A stretch of DNA of 64,000 nt, taken from positions 20,917,460 through 20,981,459 of the forward strand of contig CM046341.1 in NCBI GenBank assembly GCA_025403435.1. The letters are read 5' to 3'. Positions 10,170 to 23,700 of the stretch are shown here, piece after piece; within the stretch, counting starts at the first letter, position 1, and each line of letters starts with the position of its first letter. A program made the position numbers and the translations under genes. The stretch is from Artocarpus heterophyllus. Lineage: Eukaryota > Streptophyta > Magnoliopsida > Rosales > Moraceae. Below the pieces are notes generated by a model that was not told where the DNA came from, did not search any database, and saw only the letters and a list, made by a program, of their open reading frames with translations.

Positions 10170-10765
10170 TTTACTCGGTGTGTCGTTTCCTTTCCTTTGA
10201 CTTTTCAGACAAAACAATAACAACTACCAATTATAATGACTTCTATGGTATGGTTGATACAATTTGCAGCATTAGATCAGAACTTTATCTTATCCTATCT
10301 TTGAAACTTTAATTTTAACTACAATTATAAATAATGTAAAATTTTTAATAGCTATTGTAAAAAATAAAAAGTAAAACTCTCACATGTTATACTTCTGAAA
10401 CTTAAAACGTATGTTATAACTTAAGTTTCAAACAAAAATTAAATATGACTAAAAAGTATGAGAGTTTAAAAATTTTGTCCTAGTAGTGGAGTGATTATTT
10501 TTTTCATAGCTCTTGATAAAAATTTAATGGTGAAAATCTATTCATTTTGTTTGAGTTTCATTCATTTAGATTTTGCTATTGGTCTCGAAGAAAGTGCTTT
10601 TGTAAATATTAGAAAAATATATATATCTTCCATCTGTCCTCTTTTGGTAATTTCTCTTATAGGAAACAAAAACTTACTTGCTAATAAGTATTTATTTTTC
10701 AACTGTTAAATATATAGGGAAAATTTTGATTTATCTAAAAGTTTCAAATCGTGTCCCTTTCACGA
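10170..10765. other. Intergenic region upstream of the bHLH gene
   Basis: AT-rich sequence with no recognisable gene. The short open frames at 10100-10312 and 10491-10709 have no motif and a base composition like the surrounding DNA. It ends where copia C1 similarity begins. Confidence 0.5.
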
Positions 10766-12240
10766 AAGTTCGAGGTAAAACTCATAGGGTGTAAGTGGAT
10801 CTATAAGAGAAAGAGAGGAGTGGATGGGAAAATCGAAACCTATGAGGCTAGACTGGTAGCTAAGGGATACACGAAAAAGAAAGGAACCGATTGCGAGGAA
10901 ATCTTTTCGCCGATAGCCATGCTTAAGTCCATCCGTATTCTCTTATCTATAGCTACCGCTCTCAACTACGAGATTTAACAGATGGATGTCATGACGGCCT
11001 TTCTTAACGACCATCTTGATGAGTCCATATATATGGTATAGCCAGATAGGTTCAAGGCTGAGGGTCAAAAGAGTAAGATTTATAAGCTGCTAAAGTAAAT
11101 TTATGGACTTAAGCAGGCTTCTTGTTCTTGGAACATAAGATTTGATCAAATGATTAAGAATTATGAATTTGTGCAAAATGTGGACGAACCCTGTGTTTAC
11201 AAACACATTAAGAATGGGAAGGTGGTTTTTCTACTACTCTATGTAGATGACATTTTGCTAATTGGTAATGATGTTGAGGCATTGTCATCGATCAAATGAT
11301 GGTTGACCAAGCAGTTTGACATGAAAAACTTGGGTGAAGCTAATTATGTTCTCGGTATCCAGATCTTTCGGGATATGAAGAATAAAATGATAGCTTTATC
11401 CCAAGTGGGCTGCATAGATAAAATTCACAAAAGGTATGCAATGCAAGATTCTTAAAAAAGTAGGCAATCATCTAGGTTTGGATTATTCTTTCTAAGAAAG
11501 ACTTACCAAAGTTTGATGAGGAAAGAGAATACATGAAGAATATGCCTTATGTTTCGGTAGTGGGTAGTCTCATGTATGCCATGCTTTGCACACGACCGGA
11601 TATTAGTTATACGGTCGGGATAATAAGTCAATTTCAGTCAGATCTAGGACCGAACCATTGGGTTGCGATCAAGCATATTTTCAAGTACCTAAGAAGGACT
11701 CGAGAGTATATGCTTGTGTATTCAGGTGAGGATTTAACACCTCTAGGATACACTAACTTGGATTTCTAATCTTGTTTGGATTCGAGAAGATCAACTTCAG
11801 GTTTTGTGTTTACTCTAGGCAGCGGTGCCATTGTTTGGAGAAGTATCAAGCAAGATTGTACTTTGGATTCAACGATGGAGGCTGAGTATGTGGCAGCTAG
11901 TGATGCTTTAGAAGAAGCAGTATGGCTGTGCAAGTTCCTTGAGGCTCTTGAGGTAGTTCCTGGCATGGTAGTTCCTAGCATGGACAAGGCGGTATAGTTG
12001 TATTGTGATAATATTACAACGATAGGTAATGCTAAAGAACCAAGATTTCACAAGAAGAGTAAGCATATTAATCGAAAGAATTATGTGATAAAGGACTTTA
12101 TTGAAGGCGGGCGTGTTGCTGTATGTAAAATCGCATCCGAGGACAATTTAGCTGATCCATTCATGAAGACACTAACTGTGAGAGTTTTTAAGAGGCATGT
12201 GGAAGCTATGGGGATGCAGAATATGTCATATTTACTTAGT
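10766..12240 (+). pseudogene. 5'-truncated copia pol, RT and RNase H (element C1, family 1)
   Basis: Plus-strand remnant of the 3' part of a family-1 copia polyprotein; similarity to element D starts near 59725 of D. Recognisable pieces are [13 protein letters not shown] at the start of reverse transcriptase, [13 protein letters not shown] with the catalytic YVDD near 11240, [12 protein letters not shown], the RNase H block [12 protein letters not shown], and YCDN near 12000. It is broken by several stops and shifts (for example near 11035, 11096, 11297, 11453, 11767 and 11995). Gag, protease and integrase are absent, so the element lost its 5' part before or at insertion. Confidence 0.85.
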
Positions 12241-12253
12241 ACAAGTAGGAGAT

Positions 12254-13130
12254 TGTTGGACATGTATGCCCTAAGGAGTAAAAATGTAATATGTTTTTGG
12301 AGACATTTTTATCAATAAAGAATTTATTTATTATTCATATACCAAATTATTGTCCTCTTTACGTTCATATTTGTTGGATGTATGATAAGCAAACAAAAGT
12401 CTAATGCTATCGGTCTAAATTTTTAGAATTAGGTATATGATGGACAGATTATACGGAAGACATGATTCTAAAGGTGACAGTCTAAATTATAAGATCCGTA
12501 ATCGAAGTAATAAAGTTAGGCATTTTATTCATGCAAAGATTGTTATGTTGTCTATATCCCTAACGAAAGATGGTTTGTCTTGGCCATCGGAAGTAGACTC
12601 CGCATTAGAAATCTTGGTACATTGTCATAGGTGACAATGTATTGAATCGAGACATAAAGTGTAATTGATTTGGATTAAAAATTTTATTTCGGCAAATCAA
12701 TTCACTTTAGACAATTATATGTGTTGTATCTTAATCATAAGATGAATAATGGGCCTATTGTCTTAACTTGTATCTTTTGATGTGCCAAAGGGTGACATCC
12801 ATTTTTAATAATGGTACGCATACCAGTATGTTATAGACATGACTCTTGATAACATAGATATGTTATTCATAGATACTGAATTCATAGCTCCTCTTTAGGA
12901 GTCGATGATATCCTGTTACATGCGTTGTCCTATAATTGGAAGACTAAAGCGCTTAACCATTTGTAGACATGACTTTTGATAGCATAGACCTGTTATTCAT
13001 ATATACTGAATTCATAGCTCCTCTTTAGGAGTCGATGATATCCTCTTACACGTGTTGTCCTGTAATTGGAAGACTAGAGCACTTAACTATTTGGATACAT
13101 AGATGTAACTAAATAGTATATTGTCTTTGG
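12254..13130 (+). mobile_element. First part of the 3' LTR of C1, family 1
   Basis: Starts TGTTGGACATGTATGCC directly after the polypurine-like AAGTAGGAGAT, and matches the LTR of element D. It is cut at 13130 by insertion of element A and resumes at 41433 after A; the five bases TTTGG occur on both sides. It carries an extra internal duplication at 12836-13090. Confidence 0.85.
12836..13090 (+). repeat. Tandem duplication of about 128 bp inside C1's LTR
   Basis: GACATGACTCTTGATA at 12836 and GACATGACTTTTGATA at 12964 begin two copies that both run through CATAGCTCCTCTTTAGGAGT and GTCCTRTAATTGGAAGACT. Other family-1 LTRs in the window have one copy, so this is private to C1. Confidence 0.8.
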
Positions 13131-14951
13131 TGTTAAAAAAATAGTGCGCAGTGGAAATTTAAAAATTTTTAAATTAGAATATTTTACAAAACACAAGTTT
13201 GACACACTACATTTGATAAATTAACTAGATCTTACTAACCTCTTATGCCGAAGAGCTCCTGCAATCTGTGTAGAGAAGAACGTTCCAAAAGAGCCTCAAC
13301 CAACTAGTCTTCTTTGCTATTCTCCATCCAAGATCAGTATGTATATAGGCACACTTCATACAGCTCTTCTCCAGTGACTCTCCTTCTAACCAATTGAGAA
13401 ATACCCAAAACTACCATTCGTGATTTGTAAACAATAGTTCTCAAGGGAGTTTCAAAGACTCATAGAATAGAGTGCTCACTCTTGATCTCTCAATTGATCT
13501 AAATAACTTATGAGTCTCACTCCCTATTTGTAGAGGTTGGACCTAGGGTTTAGTTCTTATTAAATAAGGCCTCAAAAATTCGTTCGGTTGGGGTAGGCCA
13601 AACCTGAAGAATGGCTTGCCAAATTTATGATAAATGATCCCTCCAAATCTTTTATTTTTCATCCGAGATTCTTTGGATAAAGCCTCAGTTTTAATTCAAA
13701 TGACCCAATAAAGAAGTTATCTAATTAAAATAGCCATATCTAAATAATCTATAGGAAAATAAAAATTCCCGATAATTCAACAAGTTTATCTTGAATTAAT
13801 TTTTTACAAAATTAATTCAACCGATAAAAAGACATGAATTATCTGATCGTATCGAATTTCAATCAATCTAATAATTTAATATAAGTCATTAATTTATTGA
13901 AAAAGCACGCCGTATCGTTACAGGATTTATTATGAGATAGCAAAAGGAACCTGATGGACCTATATAGTTTAAGCTCCTGATAATTATGAAACCCAATATC
14001 CCAGATATATATATCATAGTTATCAACTCTAATGTTACTCCACTAAAAGCTTAGAGCTACACTCTCAAACTATATAAAATTACGAAGCCCAAATAGCTAA
14101 GTGTTTATGAAATATCATAATGTATCGTATCTTCATAGGATATCCATAATCGGCTCAAGGATAAATTCTGTCTTACCTTCTTGATTATTTTTCTCTTACG
14201 TTCCATTATCTCACCATTGAAAAACTTACCATCCAAAGATAGTATACCATTTGATTACACCTATGTATTCAAATGGTCGAGTGCTCCAATTTTTCAATTA
14301 TAGGATAATGCATATAAGAGGATATCATCGACTCCTAAAGAGGAGCTATGGATTCCGTATCTATGAATAACAAGTTTACACTATCAAGAGTCATGTATCC
14401 AACGTACCGGCATACATACATAAATTATAGATGTCATCCTTTAGTACATCAAAAGATTATTAATCTCAGGATTAAGATACAACATATATGATTGTCTAAA
14501 GTGAACTGATTTACTGAGACAGAATTATTAATCCAAATCAACTACAATTTATGTCCCGATCTAATATATCATCACCTATGATAATGCACTAATATTTCTA
14601 TTCGCGGAGTCCATCTTCGATAGCCAAGACAAACCATGTCCCTAAGGATATAGACAATATAACACTCTTTGCATGAATACAACGCCCGACTTTATTCCCT
14701 CGATTGTGGATCTTATAATTTAAACTGTCACCTTTAGAATCATGTCTTCTGCATAATCTGTCCATCATATGCCTGATTCTAAAGGCTTAGACTGACAGTT
14801 TCAGATTTTTGTTTGCTTATCATACATCCAATAAATATGAACATAAAGAAGACAAGAATTTGGTATATGAATAATAAATAAATTCTTTACTGATAAAAAT
14901 GTCTCCAAAAACATGTTACATTTTTAATCCTCAGGACATACATGTTTAACA
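13131..14951 (-). mobile_element. 3' LTR of copia A
   Basis: Minus-strand LTR beginning TGTTAAACATGT at 14951 and ending at 13131 with ...TTTTTTTAACA. Similar to the 5' LTR at 39495-41427 but clearly diverged, with many small deletions; the GC-rich palindromic cluster is mostly lost (residue near 13580-13625). The polypurine primer next to it reads AACGGGAGAT at 14952-14961. Confidence 0.85.
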
Positions 14952-14965
14952 ATCTCCCGTTTACA

Positions 14966-17909
14966 CTAAGTGAGTAAATATGACAAATCCTGCATCCCCA
15001 CAGCTTCCACATGCCTCTCAAAAAGTCTCGCGGTTAGTATCTTTGTGAATGGATCAACTAAATTATTCTCGGGTACGATTTTGCATACAGCAACATGCCC
15101 GCTCTCAACGAAGTCCTTTATCACATGATACTTTCGATCAATATGCTTACTCTTCTTATGAAATTTTGATTCCTTAGCATTAGCTATCACTGCAGTGTTA
15201 TCACAATACAGCGATACTACCTTTTTCATACCAAGAACTACCTCAAGATCCCCAAGGAACTTGAGAACCATATTGCTTCCTTCGAAGCAACACTAGTTGC
15301 CATATACTTGGCCTCCATCATTGAATTCGAAGTGCAATATTCCTTGACACTTCTCCAAACAATGGCACCATTGCCTAGAGTAAACACAAAACCAATAGTC
15401 GATCTTCTAGAATCCAAACAGGATTAGGAATCCAAATCAATGTATCCTAGAAGTGTTAAATCCTCATCTGAATATACAAGCATATACCCTCGAGTCCTTC
15501 TCAGATACTTGAAAATATGTTTGACCGTAACCCAATGGTTCGGTCCTAGATTTGACTGAAATCGGCTCAATATTCTGACTGCATAAGTAATATTTGGTTG
15601 TGTACAAAGCATGACATACATGAGACTACCCACTGCCGAGCATAACAGACCTTCTTCATGTATTCTTTTTCTTCATCAGACTTTGGAGAGTCTTTCTTAG
15701 AAAGAGTAATTCCAAACCTAGATGGTTGCCTACCTTTTTTGGAATCCTACATTGCATACCTTTTGGGAATTTTATCTATGTAGCCTGCTTGGGATAAAGC
15801 TATCATTCTGTTCTTCCTAACGCAAAAGATTTGGACACCAACAACATAATTAGCTTCACTCAAGTCTTTCATGTCAAACTGCTTGGTCAACCATAATTTA
15901 ACAGATGACAATGCTCCAACGTCTTTGTCAATTAGCAGAATGTCATCTATATAAATTAGTAAAAAAACTACCTTCCCATCCTTAATGTGTTTGTAAACAC
16001 ATGGTTCGTCCACATTTTGTGTGAACCCATAAGTCTTGATCACTTGATCAAATCTAATGTCCCAGGAACAGAAAGCCTGCTTAAGTCCATAAATTGACTT
16101 TGGCATCTTACAAATCTTACCCCCTAACCCTTAGCCTTGAACCCATCTGGCTACACCATATAAATGGACTCATCAAGATAGCCGTTTAGAAAAGCCGTCT
16201 TGACATCCATATGCCAAATCTCATAGTCGAGAGTAGCAGCTATAGACAAGAGAATGCGGATGGACTTAAGCATGGCTACCGGTGAAAAGGTTTCCTCGTA
16301 ATCGATTCCTTCCTTTTGTATGTATCCCTTAGCTACCAGTCTAGCCTTATAGGTTTCAACTTTTTCATCCACTTCTCTCATTCTATTATAGATCCATTCA
16401 CACCCTGTGGGTTTTACCCCTTTGGGAAGATCCACAAGTTCCTAGACCTGATTAGTCTCCATAGACTTCATCTTTGTGTTTATGGTTTCTATCCAAAGTT
16501 TCGAATCAACATCCTCCATAGCCTCTTTGCAAGTGTAAGGATCCTTATCATGTTCAACCAGTTAAGCCAATAAGGCTTCACCATTGAACATATACCTCTC
16601 AAGTTGACGCCCTATCCTCCCACTATGCTGAAGCTCCTTAGGTTGTTGTTCAGCTGGTTTTTCTACACTAATTGGCATGGTTTCATTTGGAACCCCCGGA
16701 GTGATCGAATCACTCACCAACTCCTTGACCACCACTTTGCTTCGAGGCTTAAAGTCGTCCATATAACTTTCCTCAAAGAAAGTTGCATTAGTTGAAACCA
16801 TGATTTTATTTTCCTTTGGATTTCAAAAATTACCCATTTAGTCCCTTTTGGATGTCCTATAAACACACAAACTTTTGAATGTGCTTCCAACTTATTTGTT
16901 TCCTTAAACAAGACATAAGTCGGACATTCCCATATGTGAATATGGTTTAAGGATGCCCTTTTCCTTGTTTATAACTCATGAGGAGTTTTAGGAACTGATT
17001 TTGAAGGCACATTATTCAAAAGATAACATATGGTTTGTAGAGCATATCCCCAAAAAGATAAAGGTATTGATGAATAATTCATCATGGACCTAATCATGTC
17101 CAACAAAGTCCTATTTCTTCTCTTAGTCATGTCATTTTGCTGCAGGGTGCCCGGCACAGTCAAATGGGATAAAATCTCATTCTTTAATAAGTGTTCCAAG
17201 AACTCATAGAAAAGGTATTCACCACCTCAATTGGATTGAAGTGTCTTTATGGGTCTACCTTATTGCTTTCCCACTTCAGCCCGAAACTCTTTGAACTTGT
17301 TATAAGTTTTACTTTTGTGGTGCATTAGGTACACATTCCCATAACTTGAGTAATTATCAATAAAAGTGATGAAATACTCAAACCCTCCTCGTTTTCAGAT
17401 GTTTATAGGTCCGCAAACATCACTATACATAAGTTCTAGAACCCTTTAGGCCCTATTGCCCTTAGACCCAAATGGTCTTTTGGTCATTTTATCCTCCAAA
17501 CAAGATTCACATTGTGGTATAGATTTCAACTTTAAGTGACTTGAAGGTCCATCCGTTACCAACCTTTGAATCCTATTCAAGTTAATATGACCTAATCACA
17601 AATGCCAAAGATAAGTCTTATTAGAGTGAGAAGTTTTAGGTCTTTTAGAGTCATTATCATTAACCTCAGTGTTAAGCAGTAAATCCCTCTCGGGTTTGAT
17701 AAAATATAGATTGTTTTGCATCCATTCATTACAGATAAAAAATTTATTTTTACGTCTCACCACTTTATTATTAAAAAAAAACTACATAAGAGTCATTAAA
17801 TAAACAAACTATAGAAATTAAATTCCATTTTAATTTAGGAACTTTAAAAAAATCTTGTAAAACTAAATTCCTATAATTATCAAAGTAAAGATGGACCTCC
17901 CACTGCTTC
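14966..17909 (-). pseudogene. Copia A pol: integrase, RT and RNase H, broken
   Basis: Minus-strand pol of family 1, read from 17909 down to 14966. Visible blocks are the pre-integrase/zinc region near 17640-17480, the integrase end [14 protein letters not shown] near 17110, the RT start [13 protein letters not shown] near 16390, YIDDILLIDKD near 15930 (Val of YVDD changed to Ile), MYVMLCTQPNITYAV near 15600 and the RNase H end with LYCDNTAVIANA near 15190. Stops and frameshifts split it into at least six pieces. It is interrupted at 17909 by gypsy E and continues at 26714. Confidence 0.85.
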
Positions 17910-18025
17910 TGATACGAACCACGCCAAGAACTGACGCGACCCTAACTGAAGTTGGTTTCCAAGATCAACTTTCTAACCGGTTTTGGATGGAACCGCGACC
18001 CGATGCCCAACAAGAAGCACGAACC
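17910..18025 (-). mobile_element. 3' LTR of gypsy E, distal part
   Basis: 116 bp ending the LTR with ...GTTCGTATCA on the minus strand. It matches 25915-26030 with one substitution. The rest of the LTR continues at 20065 beyond solo LTR F. Confidence 0.92.
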
Positions 18026-20059
18026 TGTTGGAAACAAAGTGCGCAGCGGAATTTTTAAAATTTTTCATCAGAGTAATTTCTAAAACACAAGTTTGACATG
18101 TTATATGTATAAATTAAACAGATCTTACTAACCTCAGTATGCCGAAGAACCTCCGCGACCTGTGTAGAGAAGTAACGTTCCAGAAGAGCCTCAACCAACT
18201 GGTCTTCTTTGCTATTCTCTATCCACAACCGGAGTGAGTGTGGGCTCACACGTACAGCTCTTCCACCGGTGACTCTCCTTCCAACCAATAGAGAGAACCC
18301 AAAGCTAGTGTTCGTGATTTGTGAACAAAAGCTCTCAGGGAGTTTTTTGATGCTCACTAGAAGAGTATCACTCTTAATCTCTCAAATTGATCTGAGTAAA
18401 TCATTAGACTCACTCCCTTTTTATACCTATTGGTCCTTGGGGTCAGTCCATATCAGATTAGGTCTCAAAAATCGAAACAGAATCAAGTTCGGATCAATAT
18501 CTGATAAGATACGCGTGAAAAACGCGTAATCTTAACTGTCGCGGTCGGCATGCCGAACTGTGAGATAGGCAGGCCGAACTGGCCAGTTCGGCAGGCCGAA
18601 CACGTCATCCGGCATGCCGAACTGCCGAGAAAAAATCTCCGTGAATCTTTTATTTTCCACCCGAGATTCTAAAGGATAAAGTCTCAGTTTTGATTCAAAT
18701 AGCCCAATAGAAAAGATATCTGATCAAAACAAACTTTATCAAGATAATCTCTAAGAAAATAAATCAATTCACAATAATTCTACAAGTTTATCTTGTTCTA
18801 ATTGTCCAAAATTAAAACAACCGATAAACAGACAAGAATTATCCGAACGCCATAATTCAACAAGTTCATCTTGAACTAATTTCTTACATAATTAATTCAA
18901 CCGATAAACAGACATGAATTATTTGATTCTTATAAATTTTAAACCAATCTGATAAATCCGACATAAGTCACCAATTATTGGAAAAGCACGCCGTGTCGTT
19001 ACAGGATTTTTGTGAGCTAGCAAAGGGGACCAAAATGGACCTATAAAGTTCAAGCTCATGATAATTATGAAACCCAATATCCCAGATATACATTTCACAA
19101 TTATCAACTCCAACGCTACTCCACTAAAAGCTTGGAGCTGCACTCTCGAACTTTATAGAATTACGAAGCTCGTGTAGCTAAGTCTCCATGACATATCATA
19201 GTGTATCGCATCCCCATATGATCATCCATAATCGGCTTAAGGACAAGTTCTGTCTTACCTTCCCGATTATTTTTATCTTACGTTCCATTGTCTCACCATT
19301 AGAAAACTTACCATCCAAAGATAGTATACCATTCGGTTACACCTATGTATCCAAATGGTTGAGCGCTCCAGTTTTTCAATTACAGGACAACGCATATAAG
19401 AGGATATCATTACTCCTAAAGAGGAGCTATGGATTCCATATCTATGAATAACAAGTCTACGCTATCAAGAGTCATGCCTCCAACGTACCGGCATGCATGC
19501 CACTATAGAGATGTGGGAGTCACCCATTGGTACATCAAAAGACACAAGTCGAGACAACGGGCCCATTATTCATCTCAGGATTAAGATACAATACAAATGA
19601 TTGTCTAAAGTGAATCGATTTGCCAAGACAGAATTATTAATCCAAATCAATTCACTTTATGTCCCGATCCAACACATCGTCACCTATGACAACGCGCCAA
19701 TGTTTCTATTCACGGAGTCCAACTCCGATGGCCAAGACAAACCATCTCCCAAAAGGGATATAGACAACATAACAATCTTTACATGAATAAAGTGCCCAAC
19801 TTTATTCCCTCGATTGCGGATCATATATTTTAGACCATCACCTTAAGAGTCGTGTCTACCGCATAATCATCCCATCATATGCCCAACTCTTAAGGTTTAG
19901 ACTGATAGTCTCATACTACTGTTTGCTTATCATACATTCAACAAATATGAACATAAAGAGGACAATATTTGGTATATATAAATGAATAAATTCTTTATTG
20001 ATAAAAATGTCTCCAAAAACGTATTACATTTTTACTCCTTAGAGCATACATGTCTAACA
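18026..20059 (-). mobile_element. Solo LTR F of copia family 1
   Basis: A 2,034-bp LTR on the minus strand, from TGTTAGACATGTATGCTC at 20059 to TTTGTTTCCAACA at 18026, closely similar to D's LTRs. No internal region accompanies it. It is flanked by GAACC (18021-18025) and AAACC (20060-20064); the uninterrupted sequence at 26021-26035 has GAACC once, so this is a 5-bp duplication with one later change. A solo LTR usually forms by recombination between the two LTRs of one element. A minus-strand TATAAAAA at 18418-18425 marks its promoter. Confidence 0.92.
18541..18630 (-). repeat. GC-rich near-palindrome cluster in solo LTR F
   Basis: Four to five units of the form TTCGGC-NN-GCCGAA or close variants (GGTCGGCATGCCGAACT, GTTCGGCAGGCCGAAC, CCGGCATGCCGAACTG), just upstream of the TATA box. 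It is the best-preserved LTR cluster of this kind, along with that in D. Confidence 0.85.
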
Positions 20060-20064
20060 AAACC

Positions 20065-20747
20065 TTGGTATGTGAGGACGCCACAATCAGCTATGGAGAG
20101 ACCGATTGATAAGTCTTGGTATGTGAGGACGCCACAATCAGCTATGGTGGACTGATTGATAAGTCTATGAACGCCACAGAAATTTTCGATAAGTTCGAAT
20201 AGTTCGTTTAGGAACTAAAGAGAATTAAACCTCAAAATTATGTGTTATTACTTGTCTCCCATTGATTGAAATTCGTTACAATTATATAGGGGTTCCTATG
20301 CGAATTTTCAGCCCCTAATTCCCATGGAAATTTCGGGAAACTCATTTAACAAAAGTCAAATCTAGACTAAATAAGGAAAGTTCCCTTAATGGCTTAAAAG
20401 CCTTACAATAATAGAAATACCAGAAACGGAAAAAAGGAAACTAGACATTAAAAGGTCAAAACTGATTCTTCTCGCCATGTGTCGCCTCAAAATGGGAAAG
20501 TAACTGAAATGGAAATTACTCAATCCCTTCTATAGCTTGAATCACGCATTTATTGGTCTGGTTGTCGCATGCAATTCCCTCAATGGGCCTCCATGCAATA
20601 GCTTGAGCCCAAGTTGCTTGAATCAGCCCAATAAGTGTTTCTTTAAACTTCTTCGCACGAGCTCTCGTAACCGGACCAATTGGAACTTGAATTGGATCTG
20701 AATAAGTCTCCCACGTGCTCTTGCTTGTGCTAACAATGTTCTCATCA
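20065..20747 (-). mobile_element. 3' LTR of gypsy E, proximal part (contains the pol C-terminus)
   Basis: 683 bp from TGATGAGAACATTG at 20747 down to 20065. With 17910-18025 it adds up to 799 bp, the same as the 5' LTR. The first 232 bases are coding (end of the gag-pol frame, stop at 20516). Further in, about 54 bases are repeated in tandem (20065-20118 and 20119-20170, both GGTATGTGAGGACGCCACAA). Confidence 0.92.
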
Positions 20748-23700
20748 TTCCCCTCCTCTTGAGAAGGATTTGTCCTCAAATCGTCGCCTGCATCAAAAGG
20801 ACTTAGATCAGAAACATTAAAGGAGGCACTTACACCATACTCACCTGGCAAGTCTAGCTTGTACGCATTATCATTGATCCTTTCGAGAACTTGAAAAGGA
20901 CCGTCCCCTCTAGGCAATAGCTTGGATTTCCGTTGTTCCGAAAACCGTTCCTTGCGTAAGTGCAACCACACCCAATCACCGGGCTCGAAGACGAGCTTGT
21001 GACGCCCTTTGTTGGCTTGTTCAGCATATTGTTTAGTCCTTCGCTCGATGTTGAGTCTTGCCTTCTCGTGTATCTGCTTAACAAGATCAGCTTTTCTTTT
21101 TCCATCTAAATTCACATGCTCAGACAAAGGTAATGGCATTAAATCCAAAGGAGTTAAAGGATTAAAACCATAAACAATTTCAAACGGTGAAAATTGAGTA
21201 GCAGAATGAATAGATCGATTATAAGCAAACTCAACATGTGGTAAACACTCCTCCCATGTTTTGATGTTCTTTTTAATGACAGCCCTCAACAAAGTAGACA
21301 AGGTTCTATTCACAACTTCTGTTTGACCATCGGTTTGAGGGTGACAAGTAGTTGCAAACAATAGCTTAGTCCCTAACTTAGCCCACAAAGTCTTCCAAAA
21401 GTAGCTTAAGAACTTGGGGTCCCTATCAGAAACAATTGTCCTAGGCATACCATGAAGTCTCACAATTTCCCTAAAGAACAAATCAGCAACATTGGAAGCA
21501 TCATCTGTCTTGTGGCATGGAATAAAATGAGCCATCTTTGAAAACCTATCCACGACCACAAATATTGAGTCTCTTCCCCGTTTAGACCTAGGCAAACCTA
21601 ACACAAAATCCATCGAAATATCAATCCAAGGTTCACTAGGTATTGGTAAAGGGGTGTATAAACCATGGGGCTGCACTCTTGATTTAGCCTGCCTACAAGT
21701 TACACATCTACCACAAAGCCTCTCAACATCTCGTTTCATATGTGGCCAATAGAAGTGTTCCTGCAACATAGCTAAAGTTTTCACTACTCCAAAATGTCCC
21801 ATCAATCCTCCCCCATGGGATTCCCTCACTAGCAAATCTCTTAATGAACAATTAGGCACACATAATTTATTCTCCCGAAACAAGTATCCCTCATGCCTAA
21901 AGTATTTACCACTACCAGATCTCTCACAAGCTTGATACTCAGTACGAAAGTCATGGTCATCAGCATATAACTCTTTAATGTGTTCAAAACCCAGTAGTTT
22001 AGCATTAAGAGTTGAGATTAAGACATACCTGCGAGAAAGTGCATCGGCAACGACGTTTTCCTTACCTTGCTTGTAGCGAATGACATATGGAAACGTCTCT
22101 ATGAATTCTACCCAACGAGCATGCCTCTTGTTCAGCTTGTGCTGGCCCTTCAAGTGTTTCAGGGACTCATGATCAGTGTGAATCACGAACTCCTTAGGCC
22201 ATAGGTAGTGCTGCCACGTCTCTAATGCCCGAACCAATGCATACATCTCTTTATCATAAGTTGGGTAATTAAGAGTTGCCCCATTCAGCTTCTCACTGAA
22301 ATATGCTATTGGTCTCCCTTCCTGCATTATAACAGCACCAATTCCAACACCTGAAGCATCACATTCAATCTCAAAAGTTTTGGCAAAATTAGGTAAAGAT
22401 AACAATGGAGCATTTGTCAACTTCTCCTTGAGTAACTGAAATGCCTTTTCTTGCTCTTCTCCCCATCTAAACCCAACATTCTTTTTGATGACTTCAGTCA
22501 GTGGTGCGGCTATAGTACTGAAATCTTTCACAAACCGCCGGTAGAAACTAGCAAGTCCATGAAAACTCCGTACATTTCCCACACTAGTTGGACTCGGCCA
22601 CTCCTGGATGGCTCGCACCTTTTCTTCATCAACCTGTATACCTTGAGCACTAACAACAAAACCAAGAAACACAAGCTTATCTGTGCAAAAGGTACATTTC
22701 TTGAGGTTAGCATACAACTTTTCCTTCCGTAAAACATCTAAAACAAGTTTCAAATGTTCAATATGTTCATCCAAATTGCTGCTATAGATAAGGATATCAT
22801 CAAAATAAAGAACGACAAATTTTCCAATAAAAGCTCGCAAAACATGGTTCATTAAACGCATAAATGTGCTAGGCGCATTGGTTAAACCGAAAGGCATTAC
22901 CAACCACTCATACAAGCCTTGTTTTGTTTTGAAAGCCGTTTTCCACTCATCTCCCTCTTTCATGCGAATTTGATGATATCCACTCTTTAGATCAATTTTA
23001 GAAAACACACAAGCACCATGCAATTCATCTAACATGTCATCCAAGCGAGGAATGGGATGTCGATACTTTACGGTGATGTTGTTGATGGCTCGACAATCAA
23101 CGCACATCCTCCAAGTCCCATCTTTCTTAGGCACAAGTAAAACTGGTACGGCGCACGGGCTCATGCTTTCTCTCACGTGTCCCTTCTCCATCAACTCATT
23201 TACCTGCCGTTGGAGTTCCTTTGTCTCCTCGGGATTACTCCTATAGGCTGGTCGGTTTGGGATTGTAGCTCCAGGTATGAAGTCGATTTGATGTTCAATC
23301 CCACGGATTGGAGGTAAACCTTGCGGTGTTTCCTCGGGAAAGATATCCTCAAAATCCTGCAAAAGAGAAACAACAGAACTATGCAAGGTGGAATCAAGAT
23401 CGTTAGTGTTTAATAACGCCTCCTTGTACATGAGTAAAATCATCGGCTGATTAGAAAACAAAGCTCTTCTCACATCACTCTTTCTTGTATAAAAGTTTGT
23501 TTTTCTCTCTACTTTTCTCTCATTGGCTGATTGTGAATTCTTTACAGCCCTCTCAATTTTCTCTCCCTTGCTCTCTTTGCTCTCCTTTTTCTCGGCCATC
23601 TCTTCCTTTTTTCTCTCACTGGCCGAACTCTCTCTCTGCACTCCCACTCTTGATTTTTCTTCACTCTTTATTTTTTTATCACTTTCTCTCTGTAAGCTCA

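Noticed and set aside
18055..19786. Recurring open frames in the family-1 LTRs (also near 53796-55365 and 61418-63202)
   Set aside because: They occur in every LTR copy as non-coding repeats, are antisense or span the TATA region, and show no protein signature.
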